Assembly: GCF_900156025.1 (NCBI RefSeq)
Contig: NZ_FTMO01000023.1
Coordinates: 1-47,970 of the forward strand
Length of the DNA stretch: 47,970 nt
Direction of reading: 5' to 3'
Origin: Allobosea sp. TND4EK4
Lineage (GTDB): Bacteria; Pseudomonadota; Alphaproteobacteria; Rhizobiales; Beijerinckiaceae
Of this stretch, positions 16,403 through 24,567 are shown piece by piece (the stretch's first letter is position 1; the number at the start of each line of letters is the position of its first letter). The notes beneath the pieces were generated by a model. That model was given only the letters and a program-made list of their open reading frames with translations. It searched no databases and was not told the DNA's origin. The position numbers and the translations under genes were made by a program.

Positions 16403-17310
16403 TGGCGCGTGCTGCGGGCATCGGCGGAAGTTTCGGGCGGGAGCGGACGACGCTCCACGCCTGGCTGATGCTCGCCCCGGCCATGATCCTCTTGGTCGCC
16501 TTCACGCATTATCCGGCGCTGGCGACCATCTGGCATTCCTTCTTCTCGACGCCGAAGGGGGCGCGCCCCGCGCGCTTCATCGGCGCCGAGAACTATGCCG
16601 TGCTGGCGGATGATCCGGTCTTCTGGCTCGTCCTCAAGAACAACCTGATCTATGCGCTCGGCACCGTGCCGCTCTCGATCGGGATCGCGCTCGCGATGGC
16701 GCTGTGGGTCAACGGGCGCATCCGCGGCAAGGCGGCGATGCGGATGGCCTATTTCGTGCCGACCGTGCTGCCGATGATCGCGGTCGCCAATCTCTGGCTG
16801 TTCTTCTACACGCCCGATTACGGGCTGATCGACAGGATGACGCGGCTGCTCTTCGGCTGGGGGCCGACCAACTGGATCGGCTCGCAGGAAACGGCTCTGG
16901 GCGCGATGATGATGGTCGCGATCTGGAAGGAAGCCGGCTTCTTCATGATCTTCTACCTCGCCGCGCTGCAGGCGATTCCGCCGGTGCTGCACGAGGCCGC
17001 TGCGGTGGAAGGCGCCTCGCGCTTCTACACCTTCCGCCGGGTGACGCTGCCGCTGCTGGGCCCCACGACGCTGTTCATCGCGGTCAATGCCGTCATCAAC
17101 GGGTTCAGGCTCGTCGACCACATCATCGTCATGACCCATGGCGGGCCTGACAATGCCACGGCCTTGCTGCTGACCTATATCTATGATGTCGGCTTCCGTT
17201 ATTGGGACACGGCGCTCGCCTCCGCGCTGACGGTGGTGCTGCTCCTGATCCTGTGCCTGCTCGCGGCGGCGCAGTTCCTGCTGATGGGCCGGCGGACGCA
17301 TTATCGATGA
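16402..17310 (+). CDS. Sugar-type ABC transporter permease (UgpA/MalF-like)
   Basis: A 302-residue inner-membrane protein with about six segments. The EAA loop reads HEAAAVEGASRFYTFRRVTLP and the N-terminal LMLAPAMILLVAFTHYPALA is characteristic of UgpA-type permeases. The start overlaps the binding-protein stop by one base (TGATG). It overlaps the second permease by four bases (ATGA), showing a tightly coupled operon. Confidence 0.87.
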   Translation: MARAAGIGGSFGRERTTLHAWLMLAPAMILLVAFTHYPALATIWHSFFSTPKGARPARFIGAENYAVLADDPVFWLVLKNNLIYALGTVPLSIGIALAMALWVNGRIRGKAAMRMAYFVPTVLPMIAVANLWLFFYTPDYGLIDRMTRLLFGWGPTNWIGSQETALGAMMMVAIWKEAGFFMIFYLAALQAIPPVLHEAAAVEGASRFYTFRRVTLPLLGPTTLFIAVNAVINGFRLVDHIIVMTHGGPDNATALLLTYIYDVGFRYWDTALASALTVVLLLILCLLAAAQFLLMGRRTHYR

Positions 17311-18158
17311 GCGCGATCCCGACATCGTCCGGGCCGGTGCGCCGCGGCGGGCTCGATCTCGGCCACTGGCTGGAGACGGCGGCGGCCTGGCTGCTCGCGA
17401 TCATCTGGGCGGCGCCGCTGCTCTATGCGGTCTGGGCGGCCTTCCATCCGACAGGCTATGCCGCGCGCTTCGAGCTGACGGCGCCGCTGACGCTGAACAA
17501 TTTCGTCGCCGCCTGGCATGCGGCGCCGTTCCCGCGCTATTTCCTCAACACGGTGCTGCTCGTCACCTTCGTCACCGGCGCGCAGTTCGTGCTCTGCACG
17601 CTCGCGGCCTTCGTCTTCGCGCGCAGCCGCTCGCGCTGGATGGGGCTGCTGTTCGCGCTGGTGCTGGTGCAGCTGATGATCATGCCGGACATGCTGATCG
17701 TCGAGAACTACCGCACCATGCGGGCGCTCGGGCTGGTCGACACGATCTTCGCCATCGGCCTGCCTTACGTCGCCTCCGGCTTCGGCATCTTCCTTCTGCG
17801 GCAGACCTTCATGCAGGTGCCGAAGGAACTGGAGGACGCTGCCCGCGTCGAGGGCTGCGGCACCTGGGCGATCCTCTGGAAGGTCTATGTGCCGCTGGCA
17901 CGGCCGACCTATCTCGCCTACGGCCTGACCTCGGTCGCCTATCACTGGAACAACTTCCTGTGGCCGCTGGTCATCACCAATACGGTGAATACGCGGCCGC
18001 TGACGGTCGGCCTGGCGGTCTTCGCCTCGACCGACCAGGGCATCGACTGGGCGATCATCAGCGCCGCGACCCTGCTGACGGCGGCGCCGCTCCTGCTGAG
18101 CTTCCTGCTGTTCCAGCGGCAGTTCGTGCAGTCCTTCATGCGGGCCGGCATCCGCTGA
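17307..18158 (+). CDS. Sugar-type ABC transporter permease (UgpE/MalG-like)
   Basis: A 283-residue permease. The EAA loop is KELEDAARVEGCGTWAILWKVYVPL and the AYHWNNFLWPLVITN stretch is a hallmark of UgpE/MalG-type subunits. The ATG at 17307 overlaps the previous stop (ATGA); an earlier in-frame start would lie in the upstream gene. It is the last gene of the third importer. Confidence 0.87.
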   Translation: MSAIPTSSGPVRRGGLDLGHWLETAAAWLLAIIWAAPLLYAVWAAFHPTGYAARFELTAPLTLNNFVAAWHAAPFPRYFLNTVLLVTFVTGAQFVLCTLAAFVFARSRSRWMGLLFALVLVQLMIMPDMLIVENYRTMRALGLVDTIFAIGLPYVASGFGIFLLRQTFMQVPKELEDAARVEGCGTWAILWKVYVPLARPTYLAYGLTSVAYHWNNFLWPLVITNTVNTRPLTVGLAVFASTDQGIDWAIISAATLLTAAPLLLSFLLFQRQFVQSFMRAGIR

Positions 18159-18183
18159 AGCGCTCGCGGCTCCGGCGCTGCCG

Positions 18184-18202
18184 GGGCGGCTGAGCCCGTT
18201 TT
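18184..18202 (+). terminator. Candidate terminator after the importer series
   Basis: GGGC-GGCTGA-GCCC is followed by GTTTT, 26 bases after the last permease stop. The stem is short (4 bp), so it is a weak intrinsic terminator candidate. Confidence 0.33.
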
Positions 18203-18298
18203 CCACGCTTCATAGGTCCAGAGAGACCCGGCTTTCGTCATGCGTTCGCTGCGCATCGGGCGCGCATGGTCATGTCGTGCATGTGCTGGATGCGCAAT

Positions 18299-18321
18299 AG
18301 CATCTCTATTATATAGATGCT
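18299..18321. promoter_or_regulatory. MarR operator candidate: 23-bp near-perfect palindrome over the start codon
   Basis: The 23 bases start with AGCATCT and end with AGATGCT. They are self-complementary except for one mismatched pair (18306/18314). The AT-rich centre TATTATA could also serve as a -10 element. The palindrome overlaps the first ATG (18317) of the MarR gene and continues to two bases before the second (18323). Position and symmetry fit autorepression of an efflux operon by a MarR dimer. Confidence 0.6.
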
Positions 18322-18802
18322 TATGACCAGCAAGCCTAAGATTCCGCCGCCGACGGTTGGTTTTCTGCTGCACGACGTCGCGCGGCTGTTGCGCAAGCGC
18401 TTCGAACAGCGCGCGCGCGAACTCGGATTGACGCGTTCGCAATGGCAGGTGCTGGCCTATCTCGACCGCAACCCCGGCATCCAGCAGGGGGCGCTGGCCG
18501 AGTTGATCGATGTCGAGCCGATCACCGTCGGGCGCATCGTCGACAAGCTGGAAAGCTGCGGCGTGGTGGAGCGGCGTCCGCATCCGACCGATCGCCGGAT
18601 CTGGCAGCTGTATCTGACCGAGAAAGCGGGGCCGAAGCTGGTCCAGATGCGCCAGATCGGCGAACTGACCCGCTCCGAAGCCTTTCTCGACATTCCAGAC
18701 CCTGAGAGGGAGCGGCTTCTCCAGACGCTCCTGAGCATGAAGACCAATCTCACGGCCGCCTGCCAGATGCCGGTGGCCGAAAGGCAGGCACAAGATGGAT
18801 GA
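18317..18802 (+). CDS. MarR family transcriptional regulator
   Basis: A 161-residue regulator with a winged helix. The segment LTRSQWQVLAYLDRNPGIQQ leads into the recognition helix, then the wing with RRPHPTDRRIWQLYLT, where DRR is a family hallmark. It overlaps the HlyD-type gene by eight bases, so it is probably the operon's own repressor. Starts at 18317 and 18323 are in frame. No Shine-Dalgarno sequence precedes either, and both lie in or beside the palindrome, which would suit a leaderless or autoregulated transcript. Confidence 0.85.
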   Translation: MLMTSKPKIPPPTVGFLLHDVARLLRKRFEQRARELGLTRSQWQVLAYLDRNPGIQQGALAELIDVEPITVGRIVDKLESCGVVERRPHPTDRRIWQLYLTEKAGPKLVQMRQIGELTRSEAFLDIPDPERERLLQTLLSMKTNLTAACQMPVAERQAQDG

Positions 18803-19985
18803 CACAGCCGAAAAGGCGGAAGCCGGGCAAGCCTCCGCAGGCACCAACGTGACCGAGATGCGCCGGCCCGAGGCGAAGGCTTCGGCGCAGGACCAGGCCC
18901 AGGCGGCGCCGGTCGCGCCTGCTGCGCCGAAAGGCGAGCGCCGCCCCGTCCGCTCCATCCTGTTCGCGCTGCTGCCGGTGGCGCTCGTCGTCGGCGGCTA
19001 TTGGTACGTCAGGGGCGGGCAGGTGATGTCGACCGACAACGCCTATGTGCAGGCCGATATCGTCGGGATCTCGACGGATGTCGCCGGCACCGTCAGCGCG
19101 GTCGAGGTGAGCGACAACCAGCCGGTCAAGGCCGGTGACCTGCTGTTCAGGCTGGACGACGCGCAGTTCCGCTTCGCGCTGGAGCGGGCGGACGCCCAGA
19201 TCGGCGTGGTGCGCAACGATCTGGAGGCGTTGAAGGCGAGCTACCAGACCATGCAGAGCCAGATCGCACAGGCGCAAAGCGACATCGCCTTCTACGAGAC
19301 GAGTTTCAAGCGCCAGCAGGATCTCGCCGGCAAGTCCTATGCCTCGCAGGCGACCTTCGACCAGGCCAAGCACGATTACGATGGCGCCAAATCCAGGCTC
19401 GCCCAGCTGCAGAGCCAGCTCGCCGGAATCGCCGCCAGCCTCAACGGCAAGCCCGACGCGCCCATCGAGCAGCATCCGCGCTACAAGGACGCGGTCGCCG
19501 CCCGCGCCGAAGCGCAGCGCCAGCTCGACCACACGATCGTGCGTGCACCGATGAACGGCGTCGTCACCAACGTGCCGTCGCTGCAAAAGGGCCAGTATCT
19601 CGCGGCCGCAACCATGGCCTTCAGCCTGGTTTCGACCGACCATGTCTGGATCCAGGCCAATCCCAAGGAGACCGAGCTGACCTGGGTGCTGCCTGGCCAG
19701 ACGGCCGAAGTCTATGTCGACAGCTATCCCGGCGCCGTCTGGACGGGCACGGTCGACAGCATCAGCCCGGCCTCGGCGGCGAGCTTCTCGCTGCTGCCCG
19801 CCCAGAATACCAGCGGCAACTGGGTCAAGGTCGTGCAGCGCATCGCCATGCGGGTGAAGATCGAGACGCCCGCCGACCAGCCGCAACTGCGCGCCGGCAT
19901 GAGCGTGACCCTCGACGTCGATACGGGCCATGCCCGCGGCGTGCCCGGCTTCACCAGCACGGCCTTCGGCAAGAGCGCCAGATAG
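18795..19985 (+). CDS. emrA: HlyD/EmrA-type membrane fusion protein of an efflux system
   Basis: A 396-residue protein. A disordered Ala/Glu/Pro-rich cytoplasmic tail (1-50) is followed by one membrane segment (about 53-70). A lipoyl-like half (VMSTDNAYVQADIVGISTDV), a coiled-coil hairpin (about 130-220, Gln/Ala-rich) and a second lipoyl half with DHTIVRAPMNGVVTNV come next. TDNAYV is typical of EmrA-type adaptors. It should link the MFS pump encoded downstream to an outer-membrane channel, not present here, to expel drugs or metabolites. Confidence 0.85.
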   Translation: MDDTAEKAEAGQASAGTNVTEMRRPEAKASAQDQAQAAPVAPAAPKGERRPVRSILFALLPVALVVGGYWYVRGGQVMSTDNAYVQADIVGISTDVAGTVSAVEVSDNQPVKAGDLLFRLDDAQFRFALERADAQIGVVRNDLEALKASYQTMQSQIAQAQSDIAFYETSFKRQQDLAGKSYASQATFDQAKHDYDGAKSRLAQLQSQLAGIAASLNGKPDAPIEQHPRYKDAVAARAEAQRQLDHTIVRAPMNGVVTNVPSLQKGQYLAAATMAFSLVSTDHVWIQANPKETELTWVLPGQTAEVYVDSYPGAVWTGTVDSISPASAASFSLLPAQNTSGNWVKVVQRIAMRVKIETPADQPQLRAGMSVTLDVDTGHARGVPGFTSTAFGKSAR

Positions 19986-19998
19986 AGCGAGGCCCGTC

Positions 19999-21552
19999 AT
20001 GGCCAGTGCATCCCCGGCCGCAGCGGCGACGCCCGTCGCCAACCGCGGCGCCATCACCGCCTGCGTCATCCTGGCGGTGATCATGCAGGCGCTCGACACC
20101 ACGATCGCCAATGTCGCGCTGCCCTATATCCAGGGCAGCGTCTCGGCCAGCGCCGACCAGATCAACTGGGTGCTGACCTCCTATATCGTCGCCGCCGCGA
20201 TCATGACGCCGCCTTCGGGCTTCCTGGCCGCGCGCTTCGGGCGCAAGCGCGTGCTGACGGTGGCGATCGCCGGTTTCGTCTTCGCCTCGATCCTGTGCGG
20301 TGCGGCGCAGTCACTGTCCCAGATCGTCGGCTTCCGCCTGCTGCAAGGCTTCTTCGGCGCGTCGCTCGTGCCCCTTTCGCAGAGCATCCTGCTCGACATC
20401 TACACGCCGGAGGAGCGTGGCTCCGCCATGGCGCTGTTCGGCGTCTCGGTCATGGTCGGGCCCGTGCTAGGCCCGGTGCTGGGCGGCTGGCTGACCGAGA
20501 ACATCTCCTGGCGCTGGGTCTTTTATATCAACCTGCCGCTCGGCGTCCTCGCCTTCGCGGGCGTCTCGATCTTCGTCTCGGAAACCGCCAAGAGCGCGCA
20601 AGCCAAGCTCGACTGGATCGGTTTCGGCTCGCTCAGCATCGCCATCGCGGCCCTGCAGCTCTTCCTCGACCGCGGGGCGCAGCTGGACTGGTTCGACTCC
20701 TTCGAGATCATCGTCGAAGCAGCGGTGTGTGTCGCAGCGAGCTATATCCTCGTGGTCCACACCTTCACCGCGCGGAACTCCTTCATCAAACCGCGCATGT
20801 TCCTCGACCGGAACTTCAATGTCGGACTGATCTTCATCTTCATCGTCGGGATCTGCTACCTCGCCTCGCTCGCCCTGCTGACGCCCTTCCTCCAGACGCT
20901 GCTGGGCTATCCGGTGGTCACGGCCGGCGTCGTCATGGGCCCGCGCGGATTGGGCACCATGGCCTGCATGTTCCTGGTCGGGCGGCTGATCGGCAAGGTC
21001 GATACGCGGCTCCTGCTGGGAGGGGGGCTCCTCGTCAGCGCCTGGGCGATGTACGACATGGCGGGCTGGACGCCGGACGTCTCCCAGAACCGGATCATGA
21101 TGACCGGCTTCGTTCAGGGTGCCGGGCTTGGCCTGCTCTTCGTGCCGCTGACGACGATCACCTTCGCGACGCTGCCGGCCGAGATGCGCGGGGACGGCAC
21201 CGGGCTCTACAATCTCTCGCGCAATATCGGATCCAGCGTCGGCATCTCGCTGGTGAGCTATCTGCTGACCCGAAATCTGCAGGTGAACCATGCCGAGATC
21301 GCCAATTACGTCACGCCCTTCAACCGGCTCTTCGAGATTCCGGCGATCAAGAATGCCTGGAATCCGGCGACGCTCGCGGGGCGGGCGGCGCTGGACGAGG
21401 TCGTGACGCGGCAGGCAACGATCATCGCCTATATCGACGACTTCAAGCTGCTCATGATCCTGTGCCTCGCCGCATTGCCCTTTCTGGTCCTGCTGAAGCC
21501 GCCGCGCCGCCAGGCGGCACCGGCCGACGATCATGCCATGGTGATGGAGTAG
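19999..21552 (+). CDS. emrB: DHA2-family MFS efflux transporter (EmrB-type)
   Basis: A 517-residue membrane protein with about 14 segments. The DHA2 signature motifs are visible: LDTTIANVALPYIQGS in segment 1, GFLAARFGRKRVL in the first cytoplasmic loop, and GPVLGPVLGGWLTENISWRWVFYINLPLG at segment 5. The ATG at 19999 starts 14 bases after emrA; an in-frame upstream start would lie in emrA. The C-terminal tail is short and basic. With the MarR and HlyD proteins this forms a standard drug or metabolite efflux operon. Confidence 0.87.
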   Translation: MASASPAAAATPVANRGAITACVILAVIMQALDTTIANVALPYIQGSVSASADQINWVLTSYIVAAAIMTPPSGFLAARFGRKRVLTVAIAGFVFASILCGAAQSLSQIVGFRLLQGFFGASLVPLSQSILLDIYTPEERGSAMALFGVSVMVGPVLGPVLGGWLTENISWRWVFYINLPLGVLAFAGVSIFVSETAKSAQAKLDWIGFGSLSIAIAALQLFLDRGAQLDWFDSFEIIVEAAVCVAASYILVVHTFTARNSFIKPRMFLDRNFNVGLIFIFIVGICYLASLALLTPFLQTLLGYPVVTAGVVMGPRGLGTMACMFLVGRLIGKVDTRLLLGGGLLVSAWAMYDMAGWTPDVSQNRIMMTGFVQGAGLGLLFVPLTTITFATLPAEMRGDGTGLYNLSRNIGSSVGISLVSYLLTRNLQVNHAEIANYVTPFNRLFEIPAIKNAWNPATLAGRAALDEVVTRQATIIAYIDDFKLLMILCLAALPFLVLLKPPRRQAAPADDHAMVME

Positions 21553-21680
21553 GCTGTGCCGGGCGCGAAGGCAGCCGGCTCTTTTCCTGCCGAAGCAGAA
21601 GCAGCTCTGCCTTTCACGTCACGGTCGCTTCCATCCCCGAAGCGGTGTCAGCCGATGGCTTGCGTCCCGACATCCCGATA

Positions 21681-21694
21681 GTTAAAATTTTAAC
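21681..21694. promoter_or_regulatory. Perfect 14-bp AT-rich palindrome GTTAAAATTTTAAC
   Basis: A perfectly self-complementary GTTAAAATTTTAAC stands out in GC-rich DNA, about 90 bases before the truncated WecG-like gene at the left edge of the polysaccharide locus. AT-rich sites with TA steps are bound by Ros/MucR-type zinc-finger regulators of exopolysaccharide genes in rhizobia. That role here is inference. Confidence 0.4.
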
Positions 21695-21782
21695 GAACTC
21701 GCCGTTCATATCGTTCGGTCGAGGCGGCGAGAGGTTCCCTAGGTTCCACGTTCGAGCGGCCTGCAACCGGATTGGGACTGGC

Positions 21783-22343
21783 GTGGCGACGGACAGCATC
21801 AGCAGCCCCTTTGATCCGGTCGCCGATGCCGTTGAACCGGGGGCGCTGTCGGCGCTCGGCGAGACGCTGGCTCGATGCGAGCAAACCGGGCGTTCCGTCT
21901 TCCTGTTCGGCGGCGACGCCACGAGCATCCGGATGGTGCGCGAGCGTGTGGCCTCCGATCACCCCCGCTTGCGGATCGCCGGCATCTGCGATGCCGATTT
22001 TTCCGGTCCCGCCGGAGCGGCCATCCTCGGCCATATCGCGTCCTGCAAGCCCGATGTGCTGGTGGTCGATCTTTCGCCGACGCGCCACCGCGCACTGGTT
22101 GCAGAGGTGGCGGCGGCAGGGCTGCGCTTCACGGTGATCAACCGGCCCAGCAGCTTCGCGCGTTACGCGGGAAAGCGGGATGGTGCCGCATGGCTGGCCA
22201 CCGCGCCGCGACCGTTCGCGAAAGCGGCCAAGCGTGTCGTGTCCGCGGTCCGCTTTGCCGGCATCGTGTTCCGCCAGGCTTGCCGCAGCGCCGGCGGGCA
22301 GGCCCCGGCACCAGGCCAGGCGGGTCCAGGCCGGCCAGGCTGA
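21783..22343 (+). CDS. Truncated, divergent WecG/TagA/CpsF-like protein
   Basis: A 186-residue product from a GTG start at 21783. Its core follows the C-terminal half of the WecG/TagA/CpsF family: VFLFGGDATSIRMV, HPRLRIAGICDADF, then PDVLVVDLSPTRH where functional members have a conserved PKQE-type motif. The N-terminal part of the family is missing, and the region upstream in the same frame shows no similarity. It may be a degenerate remnant or a repurposed regulatory homologue. The tail is Pro/Gly/Ala-rich. It converges with the sugar transferase gene 12 bases away. Confidence 0.5.
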   Translation: MATDSISSPFDPVADAVEPGALSALGETLARCEQTGRSVFLFGGDATSIRMVRERVASDHPRLRIAGICDADFSGPAGAAILGHIASCKPDVLVVDLSPTRHRALVAEVAAAGLRFTVINRPSSFARYAGKRDGAAWLATAPRPFAKAAKRVVSAVRFAGIVFRQACRSAGGQAPAPGQAGPGRPG

Positions 22344-22355
22344 CCGCAGCCGGCG

Positions 22356-23813
22356 TCAGCCCGCGTTGCGGAACGCCTTCGGGCTGAAGACAGTGCGGAA
22401 CAGGATCGCCATATCCAGCGAGAACGACCAGTTATCGATGTACCAGTGGTCGCAGGCGACGCGCGCGGCCATCTTCTCGTCCGTATCGGTTTCGCCGCGC
22501 AGGCCGTTGACCTGCGCCCATCCGGTGATGCCGGGCTTGACGTTGTGGCGGCGGGCGTAGAGCGCGATCTTGCGCTCGAATTCGCGGTCATGGGCCAGCG
22601 CGTGGGGACGCGGGCCGACCAGCGACATGTCTCCCGTGATGACGTTCAGCAGTTGCGGCAGCTCGTCGAGATTGTAGCGGCGCAGGAACCTCCCGACGCG
22701 GGTGATACGCGGGTCGTTGCGCGTCGCCTGCCTGATGACCTGGCCGTCTTCGGTCGTGGTCATGCTGCGGAACTTGAAGATGCGGAAGGCCTGCTGGTTG
22801 AAGCCGTGGCGCCGCTGGCGGAACAGCACCGGGCCGGGCGAATCGAGCCGGATCAGCGCCGCGATCGCAACGAAGAGCGGGAGCAGCAGCAACAGGGCCC
22901 CGCAGGCCGTGACGAGATCGAACAGGCGCTTGGCCGCGATTTCCGTCGTGGTAAGCGGCGGGCGGGTGAGGCGCAGGCTGGAGAGCGAGCCGGTGCTGAC
23001 GATATGGGGTTGCGCGAACCGGTCCATCACCTTCTCGGGCGCGAGATGGATCGCGACAGGCAGGGTCATGAAGGCGTCGATACAGGCCTCGATCGTCTCC
23101 TGCTCGGACCAGGGGACGGCGATGAAGACCGCGTCGGCGCGCTTCCCACGGCAGATCGAGGCCGCGGCAGCCAGATCGGCGGCGAGCTTGGCGCGGGCAT
23201 CCCGACCGGGGACGGGAGCTTTCAGAAAGGCGGCATCGACGATGGTCGCGCCGAGATGCCAGGGCTTGTGGCGCTCGACGAAGGACATCACCTGCGCCTC
23301 GTGTCCGATCAGGAAAATCCGCTCCGCGGTGATCCGGCCGGAGCGGCTTATGGCAGCCACGGTCCTGACCAGCAGTGATCGCGAGCCCGCGATCACCGGA
23401 ATCCCGACGAGATAGACGGCGGCGATGGCACCGCGCGAATATTGGTCGGCAATCTTGGCGAGAAACAGGAAGACGACCAGGGCCAGGAGGGTAATGGTCC
23501 AGGCCGCGATCGCGGCCGAGCCCTGCCCCTTGACCGAAAGATAGTTGGAGAGCTGGTAGCGGCCGCGCATCAGGTTGACGAAGACGAAGACGGCCGCGAG
23601 CATGCCGGCGAGTTCCGGCGTACCTCGGTTCAGGCCGAAGCTGTCGTAGACGGCCAGCGCATAGATCGCGCAGACGGCATAGACGAGGGCGACGACCACC
23701 GCACCGTCGAACGCCGCCATGAGGGGCCCGAGCCAATGGCGCGAGGTCCGGAAGGGTCCTTCGATGCGGGTCGGGCGCACATCCCCGAGGTTTTCGATGC
23801 TCGTATCGGCCAC
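22356..23813 (-). CDS. Polyprenyl-phosphate sugar phosphotransferase (WcaJ/ExoY-type, full length), copy 1
   Basis: A 485-residue membrane enzyme. Four or so N-terminal membrane segments (30-160) and a CoA-binding-like domain precede another segment near 310 and the C-terminal bacterial sugar transferase domain. Motifs seen are FKFRSMTT, DELPQLLNVITGDMSLVGPRPHA and KPGITGWAQVNGLRGET. It transfers a hexose-1-phosphate to undecaprenyl phosphate, the priming step of polysaccharide assembly at the inner membrane. The GTG at 23813 is preferred because similarity begins there; upstream GTG codons would add an Arg-rich tail. Confidence 0.85.
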   Translation of the reverse strand: MADTSIENLGDVRPTRIEGPFRTSRHWLGPLMAAFDGAVVVALVYAVCAIYALAVYDSFGLNRGTPELAGMLAAVFVFVNLMRGRYQLSNYLSVKGQGSAAIAAWTITLLALVVFLFLAKIADQYSRGAIAAVYLVGIPVIAGSRSLLVRTVAAISRSGRITAERIFLIGHEAQVMSFVERHKPWHLGATIVDAAFLKAPVPGRDARAKLAADLAAAASICRGKRADAVFIAVPWSEQETIEACIDAFMTLPVAIHLAPEKVMDRFAQPHIVSTGSLSSLRLTRPPLTTTEIAAKRLFDLVTACGALLLLLPLFVAIAALIRLDSPGPVLFRQRRHGFNQQAFRIFKFRSMTTTEDGQVIRQATRNDPRITRVGRFLRRYNLDELPQLLNVITGDMSLVGPRPHALAHDREFERKIALYARRHNVKPGITGWAQVNGLRGETDTDEKMAARVACDHWYIDNWSFSLDMAILFRTVFSPKAFRNAG

Positions 23814-24008
23814 GGTCCCGGTCCTGCCTGTCGCCGCGTGCCGTCTGGCCCTGAGCCGCCGGGTCACGCGCCAGCCAGAATGAGCAATAACCGTGCCGGC
23901 CCCTCTCGCATCGGATCGGCGCGATCGGCCGCGCCGGCGTCCCTCCGGCCGAGGCTCGGCCGCCTCGCGTGTCAAAGTCGCGCTTGACCTGTCCCGTTGC
24001 GGAACAGC

Positions 24009-24452
24009 TCAGGATGCCCGGCGGAGCCGGGCGATCATCTGGTCGAGCAGGAAGGCGATGCTTGCCCCGACGGTCGCGCCCAGCAGCTTCACCACCGCGT
24101 CATGCGGCCGGCCGTGGCGGGTCGCCTCCCAAGTCTGGGCCCATTCGAGACCGAGGGCCACTGCAACGATGGCGGCGAGGACGAACCAGCGCTGACGCGG
24201 ATAGGCGAAGCAGAGCAGGCTGCCTGCCAGGGCATAAGCCAGGAATCGCTCCGTGTCGGGGCTCCACTCGGCGAGATGCGGCCTGATGTCGATGGGCGAG
24301 AGGGTGGAGAACAGGATCAGCGCCACCGCTGCCCATCCAAGGATGATGGCGGCACGACGCAGGTGGTCAACAGGATGAAGCAAAACGATGTTCCGGCGCA
24401 AAAATTGGTCCGCGCACGCAAGACGCGGACCGCGAGGAGTTTCGGCCACCAA
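24009..24452 (-). CDS. VanZ-like family membrane protein
   Basis: A 147-residue protein with three to four hydrophobic segments. It contains the VanZ-like landmarks FSTLSPIDIRP after the first segment, a central ERFLAYALAGSLLCFAYP, and LEWAQTW...GRPHDAVVKLLGATVGA. VanZ-like proteins often lie in cell-envelope and polysaccharide clusters, and their biochemical role is unclear. The start is likely the GTG at 24452. It follows the sugar transferase on the same strand, so they may be co-transcribed. Confidence 0.65.
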   Translation of the reverse strand: MVAETPRGPRLACADQFLRRNIVLLHPVDHLRRAAIILGWAAVALILFSTLSPIDIRPHLAEWSPDTERFLAYALAGSLLCFAYPRQRWFVLAAIVAVALGLEWAQTWEATRHGRPHDAVVKLLGATVGASIAFLLDQMIARLRRAS

Positions 24453-24509
24453 GGAGCGCCGATAGAGGCGAAGCCATGACGGACCGATTATTGTCCGCGA
24501 ATCGCTTTA

Positions 24510-24563
24510 CGCTCCGTTCGCGTGTTCGGGCAAAATCACCGGGTCACGGAACTGAACGGAGCG
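24510..24563 (+). promoter_or_regulatory. Ribosome-binding-site hairpin before the racemase gene
   Basis: CGCTCCGTTC (24510-24519) is exactly complementary to GAACGGAGCG (24554-24563). The right arm contains the only good Shine-Dalgarno (CGGAG) of the gene starting at 24568. The 10-bp GC-rich stem with a 34-base loop would hide the ribosome-binding site in the mRNA. This suggests translational control. Alternatively, it is a DNA operator with widely spaced arms. Confidence 0.5.
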
Positions 24564-24567
24564 CGGC

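Noticed and set aside
20295..21780. Long plus-strand frame running through the EmrB gene into the WecG-like gene
   Set aside because: The part inside emrB is an out-of-frame shadow. Only the section after GTG 21783 has family-like sequence.
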